In this document: positions 10,340 through 17,908 of the stretch, in pieces
Layout: every line of letters starts with the position of its first letter
Numbering within the stretch: position 1 is the first letter of the stretch
Origin: Cellvibrio sp. PSBB006
Lineage (GTDB): Bacteria > Pseudomonadota > Gammaproteobacteria > Pseudomonadales > Cellvibrionaceae
Reading direction: 5' to 3'
Assembly: GCF_002162135.1 (NCBI RefSeq)
Contig: NZ_CP021382.1
Span: 2,292,001-2,356,000 of the forward strand
Length of the DNA stretch: 64,000 nucleotides
The notes under the pieces: generated by a model
Seen by the model: the letters and a program-made list of their open reading frames with translations, nothing else
Database searches by the model: none
Told to the model about the DNA's origin: nothing
Program-made: the position numbers and the translations under genes

Positions 10340-11173
10340 ATGCTGAAAATTCATTTCAAGGACAATCGTCATCCCCCGTTATGGGTGGTTGAGAAACTTT
10401 ATAGCATCGGTAGCGCGGCGGACAATAACCTGGTGTTGGGCGATGAGGGGATAGACGCATTGCATGCGCGCCTGATCAGCAGCGAAAACAAAGTGTTCCT
10501 GAAAGACAACAACAGCCAGAGTGGCTGTTTTGTCAATGGCCAGCGCGTCACCCACAAAGAGATCATCCCCGGCGATGTCATTAAACTGGGTGCGGTTGAA
10601 ATTGAAGTGCTCGACCCGCATCGCGCCGGCGCCCAGCCCTCAAGTCGGGAAGATACCCCGCCGTGGCGCCTGGTATCTGACAGCAGCTGGCTCGCGGGCA
10701 AAAGCTTTGAAATCCCCCGCGACCAGTCAGTCATCATCGGACGCGGCACCCAATGTGACATTGTTATTCCCGGCACCCACCTCTCCCGCCGACATGCCGA
10801 ACTCAGCGTCCAGGGCACCAGCCTGCGGGTTAAAGACCTCAGCTCCGCCAATGGCACCTTTATTAACGAACGCCGTGTTGAAGAATCGGTGGCCTACAGT
10901 GGCGATCGCCTGCGCATTGATGTCTACAGCTTTCGGCTCGTGGGGCCGGAGACTGTCGAACATAAGACCCGTATCCGCCCGTCCATCGAAGCATTGACCA
11001 AACCGGTGGAAAAGCGGCAAGCCAGCCAGGAGCCCAAGCGCTGGAAAACCCGTCCCACATCACCCGGCAACCGCATCGAACCCACCTACAATGATCCGCG
11101 AAAAAGTGGTCTTTGGTGGTTGGTATTGATCGTCATCGTGGTTGCACTAATCGCTACTATCTATTTGATTTAA
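10340..11173 (+). CDS. Double FHA-domain protein with C-terminal membrane anchor
   Basis: The 277-residue protein has two forkhead-associated domains that bind phosphothreonine peptides. The first (about residues 15-90) has the degenerate pattern IGSAADNNLVL...HARL...QSGCFVNG. The second (about 115-200) has the canonical IGRGTQCDIVI...LSRRHAEL...SSANGTFING-like motif (here FINE). A basic, proline-rich linker follows, then a single hydrophobic helix at the very C-terminus (WWLVLIVIVVALIATIYLI), so it is probably tail-anchored in the inner membrane with the FHA domains in the cytoplasm. No Ser/Thr kinase is next to it. It stands alone between a SelW-like gene and ppa. Confidence 0.85.
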   Translation: MLKIHFKDNRHPPLWVVEKLYSIGSAADNNLVLGDEGIDALHARLISSENKVFLKDNNSQSGCFVNGQRVTHKEIIPGDVIKLGAVEIEVLDPHRAGAQPSSREDTPPWRLVSDSSWLAGKSFEIPRDQSVIIGRGTQCDIVIPGTHLSRRHAELSVQGTSLRVKDLSSANGTFINERRVEESVAYSGDRLRIDVYSFRLVGPETVEHKTRIRPSIEALTKPVEKRQASQEPKRWKTRPTSPGNRIEPTYNDPRKSGLWWLVLIVIVVALIATIYLI

Positions 11174-11235
11174 CCCGAATTGCCTATCTGATTTTAACCC
11201 ACCTTGCGTCTGCCCGGCACGTAAGCTGCCGCACA

Positions 11236-11263
11236 TTGAGCCCCCTCGGGATTGTGTTAGAAT
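11236..11263 (+). promoter_or_regulatory. Putative sigma70 promoter of ppa
   Basis: TTGAGC (11236-11241) and TAGAAT (11258-11263) are separated by 16 bp, a good housekeeping-promoter match. The ppa start codon is 42 bp downstream of the -10. Confidence 0.55.
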
Positions 11264-11305
11264 CGCGCCCCTGAAATTTCAACACTCAACCAGGTGAGCA
11301 CACAT

Positions 11306-11836
11306 ATGAGCCTTGATCTAGTTCCCTCCGGTAAAAGCCTGCCCGATGACATTTATGTTGTTATCGAAATCCCGATGAACAGCGGAATCAAGTATGAGAT
11401 TGATAAGGACAGCAATACCCTCTTTGTCGATCGCCTTGTCAGCACTGCCATGTATTACCCCTGCAACTATGGTTACATTCCTCATACCTTGTGCGATGAC
11501 GGCGATGCGGCCGACGTGTTGGTATTGTTCCCACAGCCGGTCCAGGCGGGTTCAGTGATTCGCTGCCGTCCGATCGGTGTGTTGAAGATGACCGATGAAG
11601 CGGGCGGTGATGCCAAGATCCTGGCTGTGCCTCACGATAAGCTCACGACTTTGTATAGCAAGGTGCAATCCACTGATGATTTGCCGCCGGTTGTGTTGTC
11701 GCAAATCGAGCATTTCTTTGAGCATTACAAGGATCTGGAGAAAGGCAAGTGGGTGAAGGTGGAAGGCTGGGCTGGTGTTGATGCGGCGCGTCAGGAAATT
11801 ATGGATGCGGCTGAGCGTTATAAAGCAGCGAAATAA
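11306..11836 (+). CDS. ppa: Inorganic pyrophosphatase (soluble, type I)
   Basis: The 176-residue enzyme hydrolyses pyrophosphate to phosphate and drives biosynthetic reactions. It follows the E. coli Ppa sequence closely, including [15 protein letters not shown], the [16 protein letters not shown] block, the metal-binding stretch around [10 protein letters not shown], and the C-terminal [21 protein letters not shown] chose ATG 11306 because [19 protein letters not shown] aligns with the family N-terminus and AGGTGAG sits seven bases upstream. GTG 11294 would add only four residues. Confidence 0.97.
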   Translation: MSLDLVPSGKSLPDDIYVVIEIPMNSGIKYEIDKDSNTLFVDRLVSTAMYYPCNYGYIPHTLCDDGDAADVLVLFPQPVQAGSVIRCRPIGVLKMTDEAGGDAKILAVPHDKLTTLYSKVQSTDDLPPVVLSQIEHFFEHYKDLEKGKWVKVEGWAGVDAARQEIMDAAERYKAAK

Positions 11837-11876
11837 ATTGGTTTTTCGATTTACTACACGAAGCGCTTCGGAATCT

Positions 11877-12052
11877 GTTTGTCATTAGCGCTTGTGTTTC
11901 GAAAACGCATAACAAATTGGCAGGATGGCCAATTTGCACAGCGAAGCTGCCCGAAGGGTGAGCCACATGGATGTGGCGAATGAATCCTCCCTGTAGCTCC
12001 CTCAAGTCGTCCCTGACTTGAGGGTTTCGAAACACAAGCGCTAACGCCAAAC
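11877..12052. repeat. Palindromic MITE-like repeat, long copy
   Basis: The element has 28-bp terminal inverted repeats (11877-11904 and 12025-12052) matching at 26 positions. Inside are further palindromes, including a 10-bp stem CCCTCAAGTC / GACTTGAGGG at 11999-12024 and a GCCACAT / ATGTGGC hairpin. A shorter, diverged copy in the opposite orientation is at 38055-38160. No transposase gene is present, so it is a non-autonomous or extragenic palindromic element. It fills the gap between ppa and the next gene. Confidence 0.75.
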
Positions 12053-12121
12053 TCGCATTGTGCGAATATTCCAGCTTTCCACTATTTATCAGCAGATATT
12101 TCATTCTTCGAGGGATATGAC

Positions 12122-12895
12122 ATGATCAAGTTGGGTTCTCTTCTCAGCGTGCTGGCGGTACTGGTGGGCTGTAGCGAAAAGCCGCCGGTGGCTGAGCATG
12201 ATGCCAATATTTACCAGACCGCTGTTTACTTTAATTCCCTGCGCCCTAAAGAAGACCGACGTGATGATGCTCAGCGCAAGCCGGCGGAGATTCTTGCGTT
12301 TGCCGGCGTAGAGCCGGGTATGAAGGTGATTGATCTATTGGGTGGCGGCGGTTGGTATACGGAATTACTGGCGGCGGTCGTCGGCGATGAAGGCCACGTT
12401 TATCTGGCCAATACCCCGTTATTTCTGCATTTTACGCAACCGCAAATGGAAGCGCGGTTGTCGAATAATCGTCTGAAAAATGTTACGCGGGTGGATGGTG
12501 AGTGGACGCAGATGAACCTGCCGGAAGAGGTTGATCTTATCTGGTTGTCCCTTGCCTACCACGATATCTATGTTAAACGGCCCAATGATCCCAGCTTTGA
12601 AGCAGACCGGGATTCTTTTTTTGAACAGATCAAAACTGCATTGAAACCCGGAGGCATGATTCTGGTGATTGATCACGCGGCAACGTCGGGCACGGGGAAA
12701 GAGGCAGCGCAGACGCTACACCGGATTGATGAAGAGTTTGCGCGCGCGGATTTTGAAAGCGAGGGTTTTGTGTTTGTTAAATCATTAGATATCTTGCGCA
12801 ATCCGGCCGACGATTACACCAAGGACATCTGGGCCAAAGACATCATGAACAAAACCGATAAGTTTATTTTTCTGTTTCAGAAGCCAATGCAATAA
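12122..12895 (+). CDS. Methyltransferase-like lipoprotein
   Basis: The 257-residue protein begins with a lipoprotein signal (lipobox LVGC, Cys17), then has a Rossmann-type class I SAM methyltransferase fold. The motif I region reads VIDLLGGGGWYTELLA, motif II/III lies near GHVYLANTP, and LKPGGMILVIDHAATSG is the later strand. It resembles a group of predicted methyltransferases that carry export signals. An exported SAM enzyme is biochemically odd because SAM is cytoplasmic, so either the signal is not used, the substrate is not methylated there, or the fold has been reused. It stands between ppa and the converging biosynthetic operon. Confidence 0.75.
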   Translation: MIKLGSLLSVLAVLVGCSEKPPVAEHDANIYQTAVYFNSLRPKEDRRDDAQRKPAEILAFAGVEPGMKVIDLLGGGGWYTELLAAVVGDEGHVYLANTPLFLHFTQPQMEARLSNNRLKNVTRVDGEWTQMNLPEEVDLIWLSLAYHDIYVKRPNDPSFEADRDSFFEQIKTALKPGGMILVIDHAATSGTGKEAAQTLHRIDEEFARADFESEGFVFVKSLDILRNPADDYTKDIWAKDIMNKTDKFIFLFQKPMQ

Positions 12896-12902
12896 CACCT
12901 TA

Positions 12903-12933
12903 AGGGGAAGGTAACGACGCAACATCTTCCCCT
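12903..12933. terminator. Hairpin between converging genes, possible terminator
   Basis: An 8-bp stem (AGGGGAAG / CTTCCCCT) with a 15-base loop lies in the 43-bp gap between two converging genes. There is no U-run, so it is only a weak terminator candidate. Confidence 0.3.
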
Positions 12934-12938
12934 CGGAT

Positions 12939-14687
12939 TCAGGTATAACGTGTAAACTGTTTCACGAATAAATCAATCAGGTAACAGCGACTGGCCCGAG
13001 AAGAAAAAGTATGGTCGCCGTCTTTGATGATAGCAATGTGCATCTCACCCTTGGCCACCAGCTGTTTTACCGTGTTACCCGCCTGAGCCATCAGCAAACG
13101 ATAACCCGGCTCTGTTTCCCCAATCAGCACAGTTACCTTGATTCCCTGTTGATTGATCAGCAATAAATCTTTTTCAAGTTGTGAATGTTGCACAACACCC
13201 ACCGCTCCCGCCAATCGCTTGCCCAGCTTATGTGACTTTTTTTGCACCAACCGCACACCAAAAGAAAATGCGTTGCGGAGTTTTTGCGGATTGGTAAATA
13301 ACGAGATCCATTTGCGCAGGCTGCGTACATTGCCACTGTAATGCGCTGCATCGGCTTCATGCTGACTGTCCTCAGGGGCCAATAAAGAATCACCCTGCTT
13401 CCAGTAAAACGCCAAGGGGTTAATCAAAATAATTTCGCGCACGCCCAGTGACTGCCGATGCAGGACGGCCTGAAAACTGTTGTGGGCGCCGGAACATAAA
13501 CCGCTGAGAACAACGTTGTGGTAGTTGGTACTCTCGCGCAGGAATGCGAGGGTGGACGTCACATCTTCGGCTGCCGTCAGGGCGTAGGGATTGTGGCTAT
13601 CCGGTGTAATGTCCTGTGCGCTATCGCCAAGGTTACTCAAATCCAGACGCACCGAGCTGAATCCATCGCTCGCCAGACGACGACAGATATCAACGTACAA
13701 ACGATTGGGGCCGACATGGTGCCCGGAACCGCCGTTGATAAAAAGCAACAAGGGCTTTGTGTAATCTGGTGTAGTCGGCTCCGTCATAACACCGAACATA
13801 GGACGTTCGGTGTTGATGGATAATGCACGCTCGCAAAAATTCTGGCCGGCTATCTCGCTGCCCGCATGATCGAAAATCACATGCTCCTGCTCCTCCACAA
13901 AGGTGGTTTGCAGCCAGGCCAATATCGCTGCAATGTTATCTTCAGGTACCTGGGTAATTTCCGATTGCTTCATCATCCGTTCAAGCCCGGATAAATTCTG
14001 CTGCGTCACCACAACACCTTGCGCAGCCAGTGCCTGCTGTAATTTTTTAGTGGGTGGTTGCGCGGCATTATTGATGATCAATACCTGCTGCAGGCCCTTG
14101 GCTTGCAACGCCAACACATCAATAGCCTCCAGGCGGGCTTGGGTCGCGGGATAGAGAGGATAGCCGCCAGCTTCGATATATTCGGCAGCAACAGTTTGCA
14201 TATGCAACATCGAATCGATAATTTGCAGGTCGCGCACAAAGGCTGAACCTTTCAGATAGGGATACCAAAAGACTGCGCCTTTTACCGGGTGAGCGGCCAT
14301 AAACTCACTGGCCAACAACGCACCGGAACGCAGGCTGAGAATAATAATATCGGTGATATTCAATGCATCCTGAAAAAAGCGTTTGGCAGCGACCAATGTT
14401 TCCTGCCAACCATCAGCGATTGCGTCATCCGCCAGATCGTGAGATGAGTTGCCCATGCCTAACGGATCATACCGCAAGCTGACAAAACCTTGAGCTGCCA
14501 GCTCATCGGCCAAATACCGAATGGATCGATGACTGTGCATGTATTCCGGCCCAACCGGGCCGACGATGAGTATACCGACGCGCTTAATCGTAGAACGCCG
14601 TGGCTGATGCAGCCATGCAAAGCACTGCTCACCCGCAGTCCCCTGCAACCAAAACGCCTGACGGTGAATATCGGAACGGATTGCCAT
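12939..14687 (-). CDS. Tandem alpha/beta-hydrolase protein (copy 1), last gene of ACP operon
   Basis: The 582-residue protein contains two alpha/beta-hydrolase domains. The first has GPVGPEYMHSHRS and a degenerate nucleophile elbow with Arg120 (LSLRSG) where Ser would be. The second has INGGSGHHVGPNRLY, an elbow GLCSG with Cys398 at the nucleophile position, and a C-terminal His559 in DGDHTFS. The second domain could therefore be a Cys-dependent thioesterase or hydrolase, and the first is probably inactive. A relative, 20594-22426, lies in the same operon. ATG 14687 has AGGA nine bases upstream and starts five bases after the FkbH stop. It may release or transfer carrier-bound acyl groups (inference). 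Confidence 0.75.
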   Translation of the reverse strand: MAIRSDIHRQAFWLQGTAGEQCFAWLHQPRRSTIKRVGILIVGPVGPEYMHSHRSIRYLADELAAQGFVSLRYDPLGMGNSSHDLADDAIADGWQETLVAAKRFFQDALNITDIIILSLRSGALLASEFMAAHPVKGAVFWYPYLKGSAFVRDLQIIDSMLHMQTVAAEYIEAGGYPLYPATQARLEAIDVLALQAKGLQQVLIINNAAQPPTKKLQQALAAQGVVVTQQNLSGLERMMKQSEITQVPEDNIAAILAWLQTTFVEEQEHVIFDHAGSEIAGQNFCERALSINTERPMFGVMTEPTTPDYTKPLLLFINGGSGHHVGPNRLYVDICRRLASDGFSSVRLDLSNLGDSAQDITPDSHNPYALTAAEDVTSTLAFLRESTNYHNVVLSGLCSGAHNSFQAVLHRQSLGVREIILINPLAFYWKQGDSLLAPEDSQHEADAAHYSGNVRSLRKWISLFTNPQKLRNAFSFGVRLVQKKSHKLGKRLAGAVGVVQHSQLEKDLLLINQQGIKVTVLIGETEPGYRLLMAQAGNTVKQLVAKGEMHIAIIKDGDHTFSSRASRCYLIDLFVKQFTRYT

Positions 14688-14692
14688 TAATA

Positions 14693-16330
14693 TTATTCCT
14701 GCGTTACCAGCGTAAACCATGACATAGCGACTTGTTGCCGCTGTGCAAAGTCTTGCCGTGGTGTCGTGGCCAGCTCATCATCCAAAGTAAATTGTTCTGC
14801 CGCCAGAAATTGCTGCACGGGTGTGTTGCGTTCCGTTTTGAGGTAACGCATAGAGATAAACTCTTTTCGCAGAACTTGCGCAGCTAACCAACCCAGGAAT
14901 GCCTGTTCAACCTTGCGTTGCATCACACGGCAGGACATCACCATCGACAACAGCATTTCATCCCGATCAATCAGGCAGGCAATAATTTCCCCGTGATCGC
15001 CATGCTTATCTTTTAAATGGGCCGTCAGCAAACGACCACCACGCGCCAACACGTCTTTTACTTCTGTGTCTGTGTAACGTATACCATTGAGGTTGAATTG
15101 GTTGGTTTTATTGATTAACTGGATTGCCCGTTCCTGCTGTGCCGTGGTGCGATCAAAAACATGCAGTACCATATCCAGTTCGCGCAAAAAACTTTCCAGA
15201 TTTACCTCTGCGGATGCAACAGGCACCATACCCGCAAGACGGGTTCGGTATAACAGGGTACGTTGTTTATCTTCATCGGTTAAGGTCGCCGTGGAAAATA
15301 ACTGTTCCAGTTGCGCCACCGTTTCCACCAGGCCATCAACTTTGGCAGGAAAAGTGACGCAGGTGACTGTCGGTAACGCCTGGGCAACCGCCGCAATCTC
15401 CACTGGGTTATCGTCTACAAACACACAAGCATCCAACCCCACATTGAGCTGGGCAACCAATGCGCTAATCTGCGCGGCTTTACTTTCATAGCTCGCCAGC
15501 ACAGTAACAAAATCTTCTTCACGCAATACCGAGTTCGTTCGCTGAAACGGTGCGAGTGCCAGATCAGGATCATTCTTGCTCACGGCGGCCAATAGCACGC
15601 CCTGATGTTTTAATTTGCGCAGCAGTGTTTGATAGATAAAATGTGGATACCCCTCACCTTCAGGTTTATCTTTGATACCATCGATACCATCTTCACCAAT
15701 CACACCACCCCACATAACATTGTCGAGGTCTGTCACTAACACTTTCCTTGGCTGGCACACCAAGCCTTGCAAGTCACGACAGATTATTTCCGCCAGGTCA
15801 CCACATTGGTTGCTCGCAAGAGGCACACCGAAATTCAAATAGCTGTTAAGCGAAAAAGCATCGGCGGGCAGGATACTGGCATCGAGCTGCATCGCCAGTG
15901 CCAGCAGGTTTTTTTCCAGCCGACGATTATCCGTCGCATTGGCGTAAAGCGGCGGAATGGGAGCCTGAATATAAAAAAAGTGCGCATTCCGCTGCTGAAA
16001 TAAAGCATTCATTTTTTCCAATTGCTGCGCCGTACCTTCAAAGGATGGCGAGGCTTCATTAATACCGGAGCGCCAGTCAAGCGAAGGCAAGAAATCCCAG
16101 GGGAAAAGCAAAAAGCATTCATCAACCTCCGTTTCTTGTGGTGTTAACAGGTATTGATGCAGCGTATTGAAAGGAATAGTGCCTATCTGGCAATCCACCC
16201 CACGTTGCGCATACTCGGCGCAGATAAATAAGCACAGGTTCTCTGGTTGGCCCGACATCACCAACGTCAGCTTCTGCTTTTTATCGGAGGTAAATCCTTT
16301 TAACAGGCTGTGGGCTTGCAGGAATTTCAT
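14693..16330 (-). CDS. FkbH-family HAD enzyme
   Basis: The 545-residue protein has the FkbH architecture: a ~190-residue N-terminal region, a HAD-IIIC domain with motif I TDLDNVMWGGVIGEDG (Asp201, Asp203), a VSKNDPDLA loop, FVDDNPVEIAAV motif IV, and a C-terminal GNAT-like region. FkbH enzymes take glycerate from 1,3-bisphosphoglycerate, dephosphorylate it and load it onto an acyl carrier protein, as in methoxymalonyl-ACP extender-unit routes. An ACP gene lies 28 bp upstream. GGAG precedes the ATG by five bases. In motif I the usual Thr after DLDN is Val, which may matter for activity. Confidence 0.85.
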   Translation of the reverse strand: MKFLQAHSLLKGFTSDKKQKLTLVMSGQPENLCLFICAEYAQRGVDCQIGTIPFNTLHQYLLTPQETEVDECFLLFPWDFLPSLDWRSGINEASPSFEGTAQQLEKMNALFQQRNAHFFYIQAPIPPLYANATDNRRLEKNLLALAMQLDASILPADAFSLNSYLNFGVPLASNQCGDLAEIICRDLQGLVCQPRKVLVTDLDNVMWGGVIGEDGIDGIKDKPEGEGYPHFIYQTLLRKLKHQGVLLAAVSKNDPDLALAPFQRTNSVLREEDFVTVLASYESKAAQISALVAQLNVGLDACVFVDDNPVEIAAVAQALPTVTCVTFPAKVDGLVETVAQLEQLFSTATLTDEDKQRTLLYRTRLAGMVPVASAEVNLESFLRELDMVLHVFDRTTAQQERAIQLINKTNQFNLNGIRYTDTEVKDVLARGGRLLTAHLKDKHGDHGEIIACLIDRDEMLLSMVMSCRVMQRKVEQAFLGWLAAQVLRKEFISMRYLKTERNTPVQQFLAAEQFTLDDELATTPRQDFAQRQQVAMSWFTLVTQE

Positions 16331-16358
16331 GGCAACTCCGGTTGTTGATTCGAACGTA

Positions 16359-16598
16359 TCAGCTGAGTTTTTCTTCGAGGAGCTTCACGCAGGTTTCAAA
16401 GGAGGTAATTTGCATAGCTTCCACCAGTTCAAGCTGCACATCAAACTCACCTTCAATACCCGCCACCAGCGAGACCTGTGCCATGGAGTCCCATTTGGGT
16501 GTATTGTCCTGGCTAACCTTTTCTACACTTGCATCCTCAGGTAGTTGTAAGACGAAGCGAAAAATATCTTTCAGGCTTTCAAGCATGGTTTCTGTCAT
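16359..16598 (-). CDS. Acyl carrier protein (second in operon)
   Basis: This 79-residue acidic helical protein has the carrier-protein pattern. Ser38 in KWDSMAQVSLV is the expected 4'-phosphopantetheine site (the DS(L/M) motif), and VAGIEGEFDVQLE forms helix III. The internal ATG 16598 gives normal ACP length. A longer frame back to 16736 reads through the upstream palindromic repeat and is not real. It lies directly before the FkbH-type gene, so it is the likely acceptor of the FkbH-loaded unit, by analogy with FkbJ. Confidence 0.85.
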   Translation of the reverse strand: MTETMLESLKDIFRFVLQLPEDASVEKVSQDNTPKWDSMAQVSLVAGIEGEFDVQLELVEAMQITSFETCVKLLEEKLS

Positions 16599-16644
16599 GT
16601 CTGCGTTTCTCGTTTTAGCGATTAAATAGAATGCCAGCGTTGGA

Positions 16645-16742
16645 AATTGGGTGGCAGCTTCTGAGACACGCCGTAAACCCTTCCCTGGGGGCTCGACAGC
16701 GGCATCCATGCCGCTGACGGTCTCAGAAGCTGCCACCCAATT
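16645..16742. repeat. Long inverted repeat inside the ACP operon
   Basis: Perfect 23-bp arms (16645-16667 and 16720-16742) enclose 52 bp that hold a second hairpin, CAGCGGCAT / ATGCCGCTG. The element lies between the acyltransferase gene and the second ACP gene, so it is transcribed within the operon. It has no coding potential and no U-run. It looks like a dispersed palindromic unit that could affect mRNA processing or separate the operon into two expression modules. Confidence 0.75.
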
Positions 16743-16770
16743 CCCCGAACATCATCGCGTGATTAAGATA

Positions 16771-17865
16771 TTAATTATTTGCGATTGCGGTTGCTTCAGG
16801 TTCGGAGCGAATCAGCAATTTGGTTAAAAGCGCTCGTAGACTTTTTGCCATCCGTTTATCCACTGCCACATAAATGATAAACGCTAATGCAAGGGCAAGG
16901 ATTGTTAATCCTAATAGCAATAAATAAGCATTGATTACCGGCGCTAACAGATCTATCAGATAGCGGCCAAACATATGATGCGTCAGATATAAGGGATAAC
17001 TCAGCCCACCCAGCAATACAATCGTCGAGGAGGTTTTGATATTTAGTCGCCCGATTGAAATCAAAAACATAAACACATAAAAGCTCAGGATGATGCCCAT
17101 ACAAATCCACTGGTCAGCAGTATGCTGCACCTCAATAAATTGCCCGACCATAGCGGGTACGTGGTACAGGCTTAGCAACACGCACAAAGCAAGCATGAAC
17201 CAGTGAAACAAACGGTAGCCTTGCTGGCCGCCCAGATAAAATATGCAGCCAGCGATAAAATACGCTGAGTAGGCCGGCGGCAAAAACCAGGGCATAAAGA
17301 AAGGCTGTTTGAACAACGCATAACAAATCGTTAGTGCCATCCATGCGGCCAGCCACCAGTGGACCCGTTGCACAACACCACACAAAATCAACAGGAACAC
17401 ACAGCCATAAAATTGCAACTCCATATGCAAGGTCCAGAATACCGGATCAATATCGCTGATACGTGCATAGTCATTCAGCAGGGTCAGGTTAGCGAAGAAG
17501 TCCACCAGACTCATGTTGAAATATGGACCGTGAAATAAAAATAAAATTGCCGTGGTAAAGAGAACCGCCGCCCATAACGTCGGATACAAGCGTGTGCCAC
17601 GGGAGATAGCAAACTCCAGTGCGCTGCGATTTAACGCCGAGGCGAGGATCACGAAGCCGCTGATCAGAAAAAATAATTCCACGCCCAGAAACCAATACTT
17701 GGTCACCGGATACAAATCCGGATAAACCTCCATGGGTGCGAGTAATCGTTTGCGCCCTTCCATCACATCGGCTGCTCCGAGAGCGGTGTAATGAAACACC
17801 ATCACCATAAATGCAGCAACAAAACGAACCAGGTCAATCAGGTGGTAACGGTGTCTCTCACTCAT
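16771..17865 (-). CDS. Acyltransferase-3 family membrane protein (copy A)
   Basis: The 364-residue protein has about ten TM helices and the acyltransferase-3 opening HLIDLVRFVAAFMVMVFHY, with the conserved Arg and His. These inner-membrane enzymes move acyl groups from the cytoplasm to sugars, lipids or peptides at the outer face. A close paralogue (17909-19021) lies 43 bp upstream and shares blocks such as LQFYGCVFLLIL and YPLYLTHH. In this operon the donor may be a carrier-bound or CoA-bound small acyl or aminoacyl group, which is inference. The C-terminal tail is basic. Confidence 0.85.
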   Translation of the reverse strand: MSERHRYHLIDLVRFVAAFMVMVFHYTALGAADVMEGRKRLLAPMEVYPDLYPVTKYWFLGVELFFLISGFVILASALNRSALEFAISRGTRLYPTLWAAVLFTTAILFLFHGPYFNMSLVDFFANLTLLNDYARISDIDPVFWTLHMELQFYGCVFLLILCGVVQRVHWWLAAWMALTICYALFKQPFFMPWFLPPAYSAYFIAGCIFYLGGQQGYRLFHWFMLALCVLLSLYHVPAMVGQFIEVQHTADQWICMGIILSFYVFMFLISIGRLNIKTSSTIVLLGGLSYPLYLTHHMFGRYLIDLLAPVINAYLLLLGLTILALALAFIIYVAVDKRMAKSLRALLTKLLIRSEPEATAIANN

Positions 17866-17908
17866 AAACTGTTCTACGTCAATTAAATAAAAAGCGTCCT
17901 GCTATGAC

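Noticed and set aside
11877..12052. Integron attC site
   Set aside because: The GTTAG/CTAAC ends recall attC core sites, but the second core does not fit RYYYAAC/GTTRRRY with a proper L''/L' layout, no integrase or cassette array is present, and the second copy has an internal deletion.
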